Shown here in pieces: positions 10,741 to 22,129 of a stretch of 64,000 nt of DNA (within the stretch, counting starts at the first letter, position 1; every line of letters begins with the position of its first letter). The notes beneath the pieces are model-generated. The model made no database searches. It saw nothing but the letters and a program-made list of their open reading frames with translations, and was not told the DNA's origin. Origin of the DNA: Diphasiastrum complanatum (lineage: Eukaryota > Streptophyta > Lycopodiopsida > Lycopodiales > Lycopodiaceae); assembly GCA_029204225.1 (NCBI GenBank), contig CM055099.1:51663298-51727297 (forward strand), written 5' to 3'. The translations under genes were made by a program, and so were the position numbers.

Positions 10741-11345
10741 CAACTTACTGATTATCATCCCGTGCATCATACAGAAGCCTTCTTTTTCAATGTCTTGCTC
10801 AAAAAACTATGTTTTCGTAATGAGCAAGAATTGATAGCAGAAAATAATACTGATCGTTCATATTTCTTGGAGTGCATACTTCGAAATTTTGTTGAGAAAG
10901 AGGAGGATATGGATATATACATTGCAGAATACGCCAATAGACAACTTCTTGAAAGAGAACAACGACAAGAAATGTCAAATATACTTTTACAAAAGAAATT
11001 GCTTATCAGCGAAACATTAACAATGTCAAATTCAGCAATCGAAAATGCACAAAGCATATCTTTGCCAAAAGATACAAAAGATGATTTGGGCTTGGAATCT
11101 GAATTTGAAAACATGCAGAATTCATCGCTTACTGACGAACAAGAAAAAGTATATAAAACTATTGCAAGCTCAAAATCGGGATTGTTTATCCTATCAGGCA
11201 CTCCAGGAAGTGGAAATTTTTTTTTGATACGATATCTCACTTACAAATGTATCCGGAAAGGAGAACCAATTTTGTCAGCCGCAACTACTGGTATTTAAAA
11301 AGACGCAAGCTTCTGTAATTCTCTTCATGATATGTTTCTCAAATG
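10741..11345 (+). pseudogene. Helitron PIF1-like helicase fragment with mutated Walker A
   Basis: The frame 10762-11298 carries the linker typical of Helitron RepHel proteins (FFFNVLLKKLCFRNEQELI, then YFLECILRNFVEKEED) followed by the start of the PIF1 superfamily 1B helicase, including SSLTDEQEKVYKTI and the P-loop LSGTPGSGNFFLIRYL. The P-loop Lys (GxGK) is Asn here, which should abolish ATP binding. After SAATTGI the frame hits a stop, and only a few helicase-like residues (SLHDMF) can be followed to about 11345. The rest of the helicase and the Rep domain are absent on this side. The other Helitron relic at 27.3-29.5 kb is on the opposite strand, so the two are not one collinear element. 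Confidence 0.8.
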
Positions 11346-13140
11346 CCTTTGCTGTATACCTGCCAAATAAGCTCTACGCTTGTTAATTTCAAATTTTTCT
11401 TTATTTATATGCTATGTGTTACAACAACTTAGTTATGTCAACGTTTTGGATTTCTGCTACGACTCTTACAATGAATCAATAGCATCATTTTCTCCAACTC
11501 AATGCAAGGCTAGAATTGCGTAGCAAGTTGATAGGCTATGTTTCACTTGCAAAATTTCCAATCCCCCTTTTCATTCTCAAATACCACAAGTAGGGGCATT
11601 GTACCAAGAAAGGATGATGGCGATCAAAATCAAAATCTTTTTAGATTTCTATTGCAATAAAAAGAGTGCTAGTCATAGACTTTCTTGAATTTTTTGTGAA
11701 ATCTTCAATAGTGCACCACTTAGAATAGCGGTTGTCTTGTGTTTTGTTGTTTCTTTAGCCAGTACACAACTAGGCACACTACAACTTGTTGAAAACACAT
11801 TATCTCTCTTCTAATCCTCTTTCACCTTCAACTTCACCTTCATCCCCAATTTAAAAATTTAATGCCCCATGACAGCCCAAAATGGCCACCTTGGCAATGC
11901 ACATTATGCATTTTGCACAAGTTCTTGCAAAAATTGGCAAGATGCGTATGATCAAATTCTTAAGCTCACCTTAGACCACATAACCTTATTTTCTTCCTTG
12001 CTTGCAAAGTGCTATAATGTTGGTTTGGCTCATTCTAGCAAGATTTTCTCAAACCTGACAATTCTTCTATTGGAATTTCATCAGTTGTGATGATCTAAAA
12101 AAGCACTTGTACAAAAAAAAATTCCATGATAGTCTGCAAAAGTACTCTAAGTTTCAAACGGTCTATAGGAGATAACATGTAAATTCACACAATCAAGGTC
12201 TGACAAAAGCACAAACATTTTGAAATTCCGATCAGTTCGAACAAAATTCAAAAGTGTCGAAGGATGTTGAAACATACTCAAATTTTGGCTCAACGTTCTT
12301 GAACATTATAAAATTTTGAGCTTATTCGAACAAAATTCAAAGAAATTTTGAAAGTGACTTCTAAAGAAAAAAATAGTCATGAGACTATAAAGAGCCCTTA
12401 AACTTTGCCATTTTGCTGATGAAGGAAGAGATTAATGTGCCTATTGTGCCTCTTTATTTTTCTATCCTGTCATTCCAAAGTTTACGTCATATGTTTATGA
12501 TACATTATTCTATGGATATTCAATGATCAACACTTGACCAAAATAACTTAGTATGTAGATCAATCGAATATGATTTCATTTGTCATTTGTGACTTAAGTA
12601 TTCTATTGGAAAAGAGTTTTACAATATGGGAACTTATAATCAAGTAGGGTATTTGTGTGATTGATTGTTGGATCAATCAGTATTGATTTATGTAAGATCA
12701 TTATATGTGAAAGATTGATGGCTTGGAACTATTATTTTTCCTTTTTGAAATCGAATTTATTATATGTTGAAACGGTGCTACTAGATGCCTACCATAAACA
12801 TATGTTGATGAGCAGACTTTTATTCTTTTTACTATCACAAATCAGTTAAAATGATATTATAAGTTATTAATCATCTCTTTGGGGCACGATATCTTGTATA
12901 CTATAGTTAAATCCTTACATATGTGATTCAATGAGCCACGACACTTTTGGTGTCCACTCTAAGTTGACTATGAGATGGTAGATAGGATGTGACAACTCAG
13001 CAAAGTCTAGTAAAAGTCATCAATAATCACAATGCCCCGTGAATATTATGATTTCATGTTTTTTAGTTTAGCTCAGGAAATTTCATTATTATCATGATCT
13101 TGTCCAAATCAGTAGTGCTACCATGTTGGGTGACATGACC
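11346..13140. other. 1.8 kb with no supported gene
   Basis: AT-rich sequence with only short random frames. The right end (12990-13140) may be further decayed Gypsy polymerase continuing from the neighbouring RT relic, but no motif can be read with confidence. Confidence 0.45.
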
Positions 13141-13149
13141 AGGCACTGT

Positions 13150-13560
13150 GTTGTGGAACATCCAAAAATATCTCTATGAATTTTTGTAAGAAATCCTTAA
13201 AGGTGTAACTCATGTGGGATTAAAAAGCATTGTGTGCATTGCATAATCCAAATGGAAACACTTTTGAAAGCATCGTACAAGCTTGTAGCCACTATACTTA
13301 TTTAGGAAACTATAGATGTCATGATAAAAACATATTTAGTGAGTCAATGCATTAAGTTTTCTGAAATCAACATAGATGCATAACTTAGCATTCTTCTTTG
13401 GAACCACCATGACAAGTGATACCCAAAAAGTGTGCTTGATTTCATGCATGAATCATAGACCAATTAATTTTGTCAACTCTTCTTGAATCAAAAGTGTGAT
13501 GCACTTTAATACTTGGTATTTGAATGAACTTTATGGCTTAAGTTTGATATAACTATGCCA
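13150..13560 (-). pseudogene. Ty3/Gypsy reverse transcriptase relic
   Basis: No long ORF survives, but the minus strand read through its stops gives the Gypsy RT series: QEELTKLIGL, HTFWVSLVMVVPKKNAKLCI, then YVDFRKLNALT (usually ICVDYRKLN), followed by a damaged SGYKL... segment and FGL-like text. The order and spacing match the fingers/palm part of plant Gypsy RT. Several stops and frame changes make it non-functional. The catalytic YxDD block and the rest of the element are not recognisable. Confidence 0.75.
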
Positions 13561-13932
13561 CATATTTAAAAACTTTTCTTTAAAAAAAAGTACTCACATC
13601 CACAAAAGTATGTCAACATATAGAAAAATGTGTATGTAAAGATTCTAAAGACAAAAAAAATCTCATGACATTGATATTGCAACTGTTTCATATTATAGGA
13701 CATGGTCGAGTATAGTGGCGTTCTATTATACTTTTCATTTTGATAGTGTAGTTTGTGACACAAGATTGGGTTTTTTCAAGTTTCTTTTGCAAATAGGATT
13801 TCAGGCAATTTGGCAAACGTATTTTAATGCTCTTCATTGTGAATGCTTCCTAATTTTTAATCTCTTGTACTGTTTTTTTGGTTATTATTCTCAATGATTT
13901 CTACCCTTAGAGTCATGTTTTAAGCACATGAG

Positions 13933-14097
<165 letters not shown>

Positions 14098-14099
14098 TT

Positions 14100-15460
14100 C
14101 TATGGAATGGGACATGTCTAGACTTAGCTGGTTGGAGTAAGGTAGTGTTAATTTTAGAAAACAACTAGAGTAAAGAACTATCATAGTTAGACATCTATCC
14201 TTGTGTTCTAACCCTTTTGACAAGCAGAGGGATCCTCACCAACCATTGCTATATCGTACACTTACAAACGAGTCTATGAGAGAGCTCCAAAGTTTTTTGA
14301 GTGAATTTTACAAGAAAAACTGGATTTTTTGTCAAATTTGTGAACAATCACAGAGCTAACCTTCGCAAGCTGGTCCATTGAGCTCAAATCACATTTTTCA
14401 TCTAAGACCAAGTAGGCTAGAGTCAAATTGAAGTTTTGATGAAGTTGTAAGGGAAAATGAACTTTTTTCTATTAAAAACCCTTACAGACATCAATAACAA
14501 AATCTTCACCAATCTGAAACAAGCCAGATCCAACGTAGATCCAGCCACAATTAAGAGGACGAGAGTTCTTTCCTAGCCATCTGTAAGAAATCTAGTTTTT
14601 TTTATTGCCAAACAGTACAAAGAACCTTCGCCATGAGGACTATATGCAAATCTATCCGTTGTCCAATTTGCGAAAGTTTTTAGTGGAGAATAAATAAAAA
14701 AAATTCCAAAAAAGTGCCTGATTTGCATAGGACTTGACACGCCAAAATCACTCGCTCGATCACACACAAGTCATGCCATACAATGATGGGGGCCAGTGCA
14801 CTCCCCCAGACCCCTATGCTGGGGTATCACTGGAGATGCCCCGGACTCCAACCACCCCAAAACTATAGTTGCCAGTCTTCCCTCCATCCCAGTCACCATC
14901 AATGCTACCACAATTTTCATTTTTTGATATCATCTCCATCTGTGTATTCACCTCCATCTCCATCAGCTCAACTTTCATCATTTTGCATATCATTACATTC
15001 ATCTATCTTTGCATCCATCAATATCCTAAAATAATAGCCATATGTTATAGTTTATTCACACACCTCACTTTTTGTTTTTTAATTGTCCTTGGTCTCTTCA
15101 TCTCTCAATCTTTGATTTACTCCTTTTTCCCTCTTATTTTCAAAAAAAAAAAAATCAAACAAGTGGAGCACCACAGTTGCACAACCCTTGAAGCAATCTC
15201 TTACATCATGACTATACAACATTACAACCATGACTACATAGTCTGTGATATTAGCTTTATCTCATATGTTTCCTAATGAGACAGTTTAGCAATACATCAG
15301 ACGACTATACAATTTGGTGAAAGATAATGATCTATTGAGTCCAAAGACCATAATGCAGAACTACTATATCATACTACTCGACAAGATCAAATTTGGTATG
15401 AAGAAGTTCGCATCCTACACTTCATTGTCACAAATCTATCAAGATGTTGTCATAAAACTT
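14100..15460. other. No gene recognised
   Basis: A 1.3 kb AT-rich stretch. A Ser/Pro-rich frame around 14783-15034 arises from CATCTCCATC-type low-complexity text and is not convincing. A run of 12 A occurs near 15150. Confidence 0.45.
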
Positions 15461-16125
15461 TGTTCAAGCATTGGAATATGCACAATAATCAAATCAATGA
15501 AAATTAGTCTCAGATTTTCACTATAATCTCTTTTAGATCACTAGATTGGCAATTGCTCTTAATTCACTATGATCATCAAATAAAATGAAGCTATGATCTC
15601 ATTGAGAGCACACTAGCCCTTCAATTTTCAAAACTTGCTAAATATAATCAAGACGTAAAATTCTTGGATACAGCTTTGATACCATGTGAAAAATGAATGA
15701 TATTAAGTGTTTGTGATTATTGAATTCAACAACTTTGTTCAAACATTGGAGTTTGCACAATAATCAAATCAATGAAAATTAGTTTCTGATTTTCACTACA
15801 ATCTCTTTTAGATTGCTAGATTGGCAATTGCTCTTAATTCGCTATCATCATCAAATGAAATGAAGCTGTGATCTCATTGAGAGCTCTTCAATTTTCAAAA
15901 CTTGCTAAATATAATCAAAGAAGTAAAATTCTTGGATATAGCTTTGATACTATGTGAAAAATGAGAGGTATTAAGTGTTTGATTATTCAAAAATTGTGTT
16001 CAAGCATTGGAGTTTGCACAATAATCAAATCAATGAAAACTAGTCTCATATTCTCACTACAATCTCTTTTAGATTGCTAGATTGGCAATTGCTCTTAATT
16101 CACTATGATCATCAAATAAAATGAA
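15461..16125 (-). repeat. Tandem repeat of about 268 bp, 2.5 copies, each full copy with a primer-site-like motif
   Basis: Copies begin TGTTCAAGCATTGG at about 15461, 15736 (TGTTCAAACATTGG) and 15997, so the spacings are 275 and 261. The two complete copies contain GCTTTGATACCATG or GCTTTGATACTATG, on the minus strand TGGTATCAAAGC or AGTATCAAAGC, close to the Copia primer-binding site TGGTATCAGAGC. On the minus strand the bases before it end in CACA, as an LTR end would. This suggests a tandemly amplified LTR/leader fragment of a Copia element. Confidence 0.75.
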
Positions 16126-17558
16126 TTCAATACGAATTGAAGTACATGTGGGACAAAACATCAATTTAATAACATTTCAAGTGATCATTTACATCAGCAA
16201 GGTCATGCATAGATTGATGCTTCTACTCGGCCTCGAAAAACAATGTCACTAATTCCGAAAGTTGCATCTCAGAAAGTTTAAGCACAAATTATGTTCATCA
16301 AAATGTTAATGTATCATCTTAGATATGAGCGCTATGCTTTACAACATTTAGTATTGACCTAAACCTACCATCTAGGTGTTAGCTGATGTCATGCCCGGAG
16401 GTGTTGATGCAAAACCTCTCCACTCAAAAGGGCTTCTAGCAGAGATGAAGTTGAGAACCGAGTCTAAGAGCATGAGATTCATTAGTGCTAGACTAAAAAT
16501 GTGTATTCTGTGAGCCCCATGGTAGTTCACAAAAGATGGAGAACCATGTGGGAGCTAGTAACTTAGACCCTCTCAACTTAAGTTATGATTTTTAATAAAG
16601 AGGCCTCCTACTATCAAGTAAGAGGTGGATCTCAAATCTTTAAAGATTGGGGTTCACTCAGTTGTAAGAGGTGGAATCCAAAGTATTGTAAACTTGGATT
16701 CACTAGCTCATGGGTATACATAGAGGCCTCCTCCATGAGTTTTAGAGCACTAGATATTTTACTGAAATGTTGTTGCATTGTTAATTGAAGATCTTCCTAT
16801 TTGCATTTCCATCTATGCTCCACTTTTATGCATTAAGCTTGAGTACTGATGTATGAATGTGTCTTGTTGTTGATTCTTATCTTTTAAGTTTGGCTTGTGA
16901 TCAAGATCAGGTAGATGTGCAGGGCCTTGTGGTAGATCAATACCATTCTGATCTGATGCTGCTTGGTACTTGACTCCCTGAGGACTTCTTATTACAATTG
17001 TTGAGTGATAATTTTAGTAAGGACTTTGTAGGATTGTGGATTTTAGTTGTTTGGTTTTTGTTGATTCTGATGTTTCCAATAGGTGTAGCTTCAATTCCAT
17101 TCTCTGTTCTTACTTAGATTAGTGCAGCAATAATCTAGAATCTAAAAGCACTCGAGAAACATCTAAAACAGACTGTAGAACGTAGGAATCCGACATATGA
17201 TAGATCCAGATTGAAGTTGGGCATCCATTATCAGTAGGATCGAGGTCATCTCATAGATGTACCAACTGATAGGCGGGTACCAAAAATAGTTATCCAATGA
17301 AATTGCTTTATCAACAACAAATGTAGATTTCAAAGCATCCCATTTCATTGTCTTGTCATACAAAGTAATAAACACCATGAATCTTAAAGGTAAGAAACAA
17401 GTCACCTCATGTCTACTGATACTTTCCAAAAAGTATTCAAAGATAGTAGACTCTCCAATGCTCACCACCCTTGCAAGAAGCACACTTGAATGGACAATTT
17501 GCATGCAATTTGATGACTCGGCCATTGTCATTGAGGACTCCCTTGGAACTCTCATGTT
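16126..17558. other. No gene supported; possible LTR-like text
   Basis: The stretch 16384-16800 starts TGATGTCATGCCCGG and contains an AATAAAGAGG signal-like word and repeated AGAGGTGGA.TC units, in the style of an LTR, but neither a second copy nor a primer site is visible. An ORF at 17163-17555 (minus) lies just downstream of the Copia protease but shows no integrase motif, so I do not name it. Confidence 0.35.
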
Positions 17559-18335
17559 TTAAGGCTGATCCTCAAGATCTTCCTCCTTTTGATGCTCCTC
17601 CTCAATGCAAGCAAGATCACACTTTGCCAAGATCTCCTCTTGAGTGATCTCCTCCTTTGCCAAGCTCACCCTCTCAAAAGCAACACTAGCTTTCAACTTA
17701 AACAATCTTCCATGTTTAAATCCCTTTGCAATGCAAACATCATTCTTCAAGATGAAGCAAACACCATGCTTAAAGTGGACATTCAAACCACTTTCTAAGA
17801 GTAGACCAACACTAAGCATATTCTTGGTGATTGATGGTACATAAAGGACATTTTTTAGATCCACACATTTTGAGGATTCTAGACACAAAGAGATGGTGCC
17901 AACACCATCTATCCTACACTCTTCATCATTTGCAGTAAAGACAAACTTTTTAGCAGCATTGAAAGAGTGTAAGGTTGAGCAAAAGTCCATTTCACAAGAC
18001 ATGTGGGAGCTAGCCCCATTGTCGATCCACCAATTGTCTCTTGAATTGCTATTGCTTGTTGGTGAGGATGTAGATGCCATCAAGAACACATCTACTTCAT
18101 CCTCCTCCTCATCCTTTGCAAGGTTTCCTTGTTTGTCCTCCTCCACTTGTGCTCTTAGCCTCTTGTAGCATTTAGATGCATAATGCCCCTTCTTTTCACA
18201 AAAGAAGCATTTCTGCTTTGACTTGTCCTTTGAGCTTGATGCATCATCCTCTTCTTTGGCCCCCTTTGGATGCTTCTTCTTTCCATTGGTCTTCTTTTTG
18301 CCCTTGAATGAGAAATTGGCTTTCTCATCACCATC
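17559..18335 (-). pseudogene. Copia gag zinc knuckle and aspartic protease
   Basis: This minus-strand frame reads, from about 18335, a Lys-rich segment, an intact CCHC knuckle CFFCEKKGHYASKC (near 18160-18210), an acidic spacer, and the protease core NWWIDNGASSHMSC with VLYVPSITKNMLSVGLLLES downstream. The protease signature is normally D-S/T-G; here it is DNGAS, a substitution at the middle residue that may cost activity. The frame ends in EEHQKEEDLEDQP at 17559 instead of running into GAG-pre-integrase, so the polyprotein is truncated or the following segment was replaced. Confidence 0.85.
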
Positions 18336-18352
18336 CTACAAAGACAATGAAC

Positions 18353-18964
18353 TCATTCTTGCCTTGTGTGGAGTATCCTACACTCTTCAGCCACTAACAC
18401 ACTGTGAAGTTTTTCTATAGTTGGCAAAGTGTCTTGGATGGCAAAACTTTGGACCAAATTTGCAAAGTCATCCCCTAGACCATTAAGAACGATTTGTACA
18501 AGCTCTTCATCATGAATCTTCTCTCCAATGAAAGCCAACTCACTATTTAGAGACTTGATTCTGAGTACATAATCATGTGCACTCTCCTCACTTCTCCTCA
18601 TGCTTTGCAAAATTTGATTTCTAAGCATGAGTACTCTTGAAGTGTTACTAGATTCATAGATTGATTTTAAAGACTTCCAAGCCTCTTTAGCACTAGTACA
18701 AGATGATACTTTTCTCAAGAAATCATTGCCCACATTCATCTTCACACAATGAAGTGCAAGCCTATATCTCTTCTTGTATCTACCTAACTCTTGTGCACCT
18801 AGAGGTTCATCTTCATCCTCAATCAAGAACTCATAAAGTTCTTGGAGCACCAAGAGTGACATCCTAACCTTCCAAATGGCATAATTTGTAGTATTCAATC
18901 TCTTACTAACTTCTAGAAGGTATGCTCCAGCAGATCCCATCTTACTAGTGACTTCTACAAACAA
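18353..18964 (-). pseudogene. Copia gag (UBN2-type) N-terminal part
   Basis: A 203-residue frame starting at ATG 18964, or at the second Met (MGSAGAYLLEV). It has the usual Copia gag pattern: LNTTNYAIWKVRMSLLVLQ, then SAKEAWKSLKSIYESSN, MRRSEESAHDYVLRIKSLNSEL and LVQIVLNGLGDDFANLVQSF. Gag forms the particle that packages element RNA. The frame ends at 18353 by a shift; the continuation with the zinc knuckle is in the next frame. About 540 bases of leader separate it from the primer site, longer than usual because of a 173-bp tandem duplication. Confidence 0.88.
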
Positions 18965-19307
18965 GAAATAGATTTGATTGACTGGGAACTCACAAAGGTC
19001 TCACACTTGTAGTGTTTCACTCAAATTTGATTTCTAATCCAACAAATGGACTTATAATCACAGTTCTATCACTCCCTCACAAAGCCGGAATGAAGATAAG
19101 ATGAAGTGAAAACTACTTTCAAACAAATTTTGCCAAGAAATGGATTTGATTCTCTAGAAACTCACTAAGGTCTCTCTCTTGTAGTGTTTCACTCAAATTA
19201 GATTTCTAATTCAACAAATGGATTTGAATCTCAGTTCTAGCACTCCCTCACAAAGTTGGAATGAATATAAGATGATGTGAAATCTACTTACAATCAAATC
19301 TTGTCAA
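18961..19307 (-). repeat. Tandem duplication, 173-bp unit, in the Copia-3 leader
   Basis: CAAGAAATAGATTTGATTG at 18961 and CAAGAAATGGATTTGATTC at 19134 begin two near-identical units, each containing CTTGTAGTGTTTCACTCAAAT and CACTCCCTCACAAAG. The left unit ends in the gag start region. Confidence 0.85.
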
Positions 19308-19505
19308 TTTTGGCTATTTTTGGACAATAACATGACTAGATCTCTCTCACACTTTTTGATGTACTTTCAAGACCTGTAAAACAAGTTTAGAGGACCTGAT
19401 TTTAGCCTAGATTAATTAGATCTCATGACCCTATGTCAAATCTAATCAATGGCACTCAATCTTGGTAGCTTATCTTAAGATTTCCACCAAAAATCACATC
19501 AAAAT

Positions 19506-19516
19506 CTCTGATACCA
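19506..19516 (-). promoter_or_regulatory. Copia-3 primer-binding site
   Basis: CTCTGATACCA on the plus strand, TGGTATCAGAG on the minus strand, matching the 3' end of initiator-Met tRNA. It directly abuts the LTR end, as expected. Confidence 0.85.
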
Positions 19517-19794
19517 TGTAAAGAATGTGGGCCTCAGGGCCACGCACACACAAGTACCCACGTGAACCGCATACTAGGATCCCAACCCTAGTCGCCTAGC
19601 CACCCGCCATCCGTCTAACCCCCAAAAGGACTGGTACCAAGGGATAGAGGATATAGAGAAGCCCCAATCTATATATGGGAGAGTTCTAAGCAAGCATTTA
19701 CTTATGGGACATTGATAATTCTCAAGGCCTTCACTGGGCGCTCAAGCCCACGACACTTTCCTGTGCGTGGCTTGCAACTAAACATTCCGCAACA
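19517..19794 (-). repeat. 5' LTR of Copia-3, about 278 bp
   Basis: On the minus strand it begins TGTTGCGGAATG and ends ...CATTCTTTACA, the canonical TG...CA, immediately before the primer site. A CATATATAGA TATA-like box lies near 19670. No matching 3' LTR is present in the window. Confidence 0.75.
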
Positions 19795-19832
19795 CCCCCA
19801 CTCAAGCAAGCATAGAAAAAGGAACCCCCACT

Positions 19833-19845
19833 GGCTCTGATACCA
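19833..19845 (-). promoter_or_regulatory. Primer-binding site of a second Copia element
   Basis: GGCTCTGATACCA on the plus strand, TGGTATCAGAGCC on the minus strand: a perfect initiator-Met primer site. Only about 38 bases of leader remain before the Copia-3 LTR starts. Confidence 0.85.
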
Positions 19846-20527
19846 TGTAAAAAAACTGTCCCTTAGGAACATAAATGGATCTACAAAAGATCCACAAGAC
19901 TGATTGGATGCTTGCTTAGCAATCTATCAAAGAACTAGACACAAAAAAGTTGATCTAGATTGGCAATTTGACAAACAACAAGCATTAACAATCAAAAGCA
20001 TTGATCAACATTGAAATCTGAGACCACACGTGTGTAGTACAAGTTGTACTACGGCTTTCAACTTGAGAAACAAGTAGAGGATCACAAAAACTCAATGTAC
20101 ATAGTGAACTAGCTTGAGATTGCCAATGAGCTCCAAAAATATTCTATCTTCTCACTATGGGAGCTTGGAATACATAGCAAATTCGACTTCCTTCTTGAAG
20201 TCAGGTGGATTTCCATCATGTAATAAGGAAGTTAACTCACCCTTCTTGCCCTACAATGAAACCCTAGTCTATTTCCTAGAGTCATGCTTGGTAGATAGCT
20301 AGTTGGTCAAATTTTCCCCTTAAATCTAGGATTTAGGTCCTATAAACTAGGAATCACTACCAAAATGACATGACCAACCCTATGGACTTGACCTAACCTA
20401 ATTTGGAGTGGGTTGCCACGTGGCATCTTGGCCTCACATGTGTGGAATCCACTTATGTACAAAATTTACATTATACTACATGGTTTTTTATCAAGCTAGA
20501 TTTGCCAATTTTTGACAATTCTTCACA
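19846..20527 (-). repeat. 5' LTR of a second Copia element, about 680 bp
   Basis: On the minus strand the end is ...TTTTTTTACA directly before the primer site. The most likely start is TGTGAAGAATTG at 20527, where a Copia RT reading frame is interrupted; an alternative start is TGTAGTATAATG at 20480. Both give TG...CA ends. The rest of this element is missing apart from the short leader. Confidence 0.65.
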
Positions 20528-20810
20528 CTCATAGTCGATCCTCTTATTTTGTTCATAGACTTCTACCACTAGGTGTGCCTTATGATGTGCGATCTTGCCA
20601 TCCGCATGAAACTTCATTCTATACACCCATTTTTTGTCAATGGGTTTCTTTCTAGGTGGAAGGTCAACCAACTCCCATGTACCATGCCTATGGATCGAGT
20701 CCATCTCCTCTCTCCATTGCCCTTTGCCACTCTTTGAGATGCTTTGTTTCATCAAAGGCCGATGGCTCTTGACATTCCAAAATGTCGCTCATTAGGGCAT
20801 TTTTTACATA
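20528..20810 (-). pseudogene. Copia reverse transcriptase N-terminal fragment
   Basis: The minus-strand frame reads MSDILECQEPSAFDE and, after a frameshift, MDSIHRHGTWELVDLPPRKK, KKWVYRMKFHADGKIAHHKA and RIDYE, the start of Copia RT. It stops at 20528, in the middle of the motif normally continuing IDYEETFAPV, where the neighbouring LTR begins. This is consistent with an LTR element having inserted into the RT. The remainder of this RT is not found on the far side. Confidence 0.85.
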
Positions 20811-20824
20811 GTAAAGATTAAGAG

Positions 20825-21054
20825 CTTTTCTTTTACATGTTGATCTCTCACTTCCTCTTGCTGAAGACCCAACGACAAAATGATTCTATTTGGGTTGTAG
20901 TGGATCGGTTAACTAAGTTAGTTGCATTCATACCAGCCAAGTCAACTATAAAGGCTTCTGAATTAGCCCAGATCTTTGTTAGAAGATTATTTTGGTTGTA
21001 TGGTCTGTCAAGTGACATTGTTAGTGATAGAGATCCTAAGTTCACAGGTCACTT
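20825..21054 (+). pseudogene. Chromovirus integrase, left part (split by Copia-2)
   Basis: The plus-strand frame reads DSIWVVVDRLTKLVAFIPAK, LAQIFVRRLFWLYGLSSDIV and SDRDPKFTGH, the Ty3/Gypsy integrase core including the first and second catalytic Asp. The frame is cut at 21054 by a Copia insertion and resumes at 24695 with FWSAVFHKLE. Restoring the reading across the two sides gives the uninterrupted family motif, so the split point is certain to within a few bases. Confidence 0.93.
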
Positions 21055-21328
21055 AGTTAGAATTGAAGTAGAATCACTGTGTTATTGTACTGTGGGTCCT
21101 ATCAGTGGATAAGGATCAGTTGGCCTCGCCACGAGGCAAGTTGATGGGACACGTGTCCCGCCAACGGCAACCTGGGTCATGCATGGGTTTCCTGAGTGAA
21201 CAACTATATGTACAGTGTAATTTCATTTTGAGAAATACAGTTGCTATGTGAGCTTGCTGTGGAGAGTGTTTTCTGTCTGTGTTACTGTGTAGCATGATCT
21301 GTGGTCCTGTGCAAAGCAAATTCTAAGC
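21055..21328 (+). repeat. 5' LTR of Copia-2
   Basis: It starts AGTTAGAATTGAAG and ends GCAAATTCTAAGC. The ends hold the inverted repeat TTAGAATT...AATTCTAA rather than the usual TG...CA. The same sequence recurs at 24421-24694. Confidence 0.93.
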
Positions 21329-21340
21329 TGGTATCAGAGC
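21329..21340 (+). promoter_or_regulatory. Copia-2 primer-binding site
   Basis: TGGTATCAGAGC, a perfect match to the plant initiator-Met primer site, immediately downstream of the 5' LTR. Confidence 0.95.
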
Positions 21341-22129
21341 CGTACAAGGAGTGTACATAGTACAGTGTCACCGTTTAAGAGAGCTTCGGGAGAAAAGCAG
21401 TCTTCTAAGAGTTCAGAGTTTACGGCGGGCTGGAGACGGAAAGTGAAGCACTAGTGCATGGTTTCTAGCATACAAAGGTTTGCTAGGCATGAAACTATGT
21501 GAGGATTCACAAACAAGACTTATCAGTTGAAGTAACGGAATTCTAAAAATTTCGTAATGTAGCTGCTTGGTGTTTGCAATCGGCGTGCATCCGAACGAAC
21601 ACTGTTTGACGAACGGTCTGAAGTATCAGATTTCTAGCTATAGGGTGACCTCAGAGCAAGAGGACTTGCTTGTTGAAGAGCTGTATAGAGGCTATCAAGT
21701 GCCAAGAATGGTGCAGAAACCCTGGTTTAGGGTTTACAGATGTAAAAGCCTGGATCTTGAGTTGTAGGAGAGTATTATTAAAGCTGTAAAAACGTGTAGG
21801 AGGGCGTCCTGGAGAGACTAATCAGTAGGTAAACGGCCATGGACAGTCGCAGGCAGTGTAGAGCGCTGGATCAGATTCAATGAAGGTGTAAAAATCCTCA
21901 TTCACCATAGCTTGTGAAAGAAATGAAGAGAGGAGGTCGCGGCTGAGTCTGCGCACCCAAACCAGTCTCCTACATAGTGTTTTGAAGTGAGCCAGCGGTT
22001 GGAAGGACTTCCATCAGTGCACAAAAGTGTGCAGAACCATCGGATTTCGTGGCATCTGGATGGACAATGGAGATTATATGAAGTTGGGCCATTAAATCCT
22101 AATAAGCCATTGGATTTATTTAAATCCAC
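21341..22129 (+). other. Copia-2 leader, non-coding
   Basis: About 790 bases between the primer site and the first Copia reading frame. The longest frame (21567-21767) has no gag or protease motif. Either this is leader plus deletion scar, or foreign sequence that replaced gag, protease and most of integrase. Confidence 0.55.

Larger units (their letters stand above)
17559..19794 (-). mobile_element. Ty1/Copia retrotransposon 5' half, minus strand (Copia-3)
   Basis: From right to left on the minus strand: 5' LTR (19517-19794), primer site (19506-19516), a leader containing a tandem duplication, gag, zinc knuckle and protease. It stops at about 17559, with integrase, RT, RNase H and the 3' LTR absent or unrecognisable. 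A frameshift and a TAG separate gag from the zinc-knuckle/protease frame around 18320-18365. It appears to have inserted into the leader of another Copia element whose LTR abuts it on the right. Confidence 0.88.

Noticed and set aside
17163-17555. 130-residue minus frame as Copia integrase of Copia-3
   Set aside because: It lies in the right place but none of its frames shows HxxxH, CxxC, or the DDE motifs.
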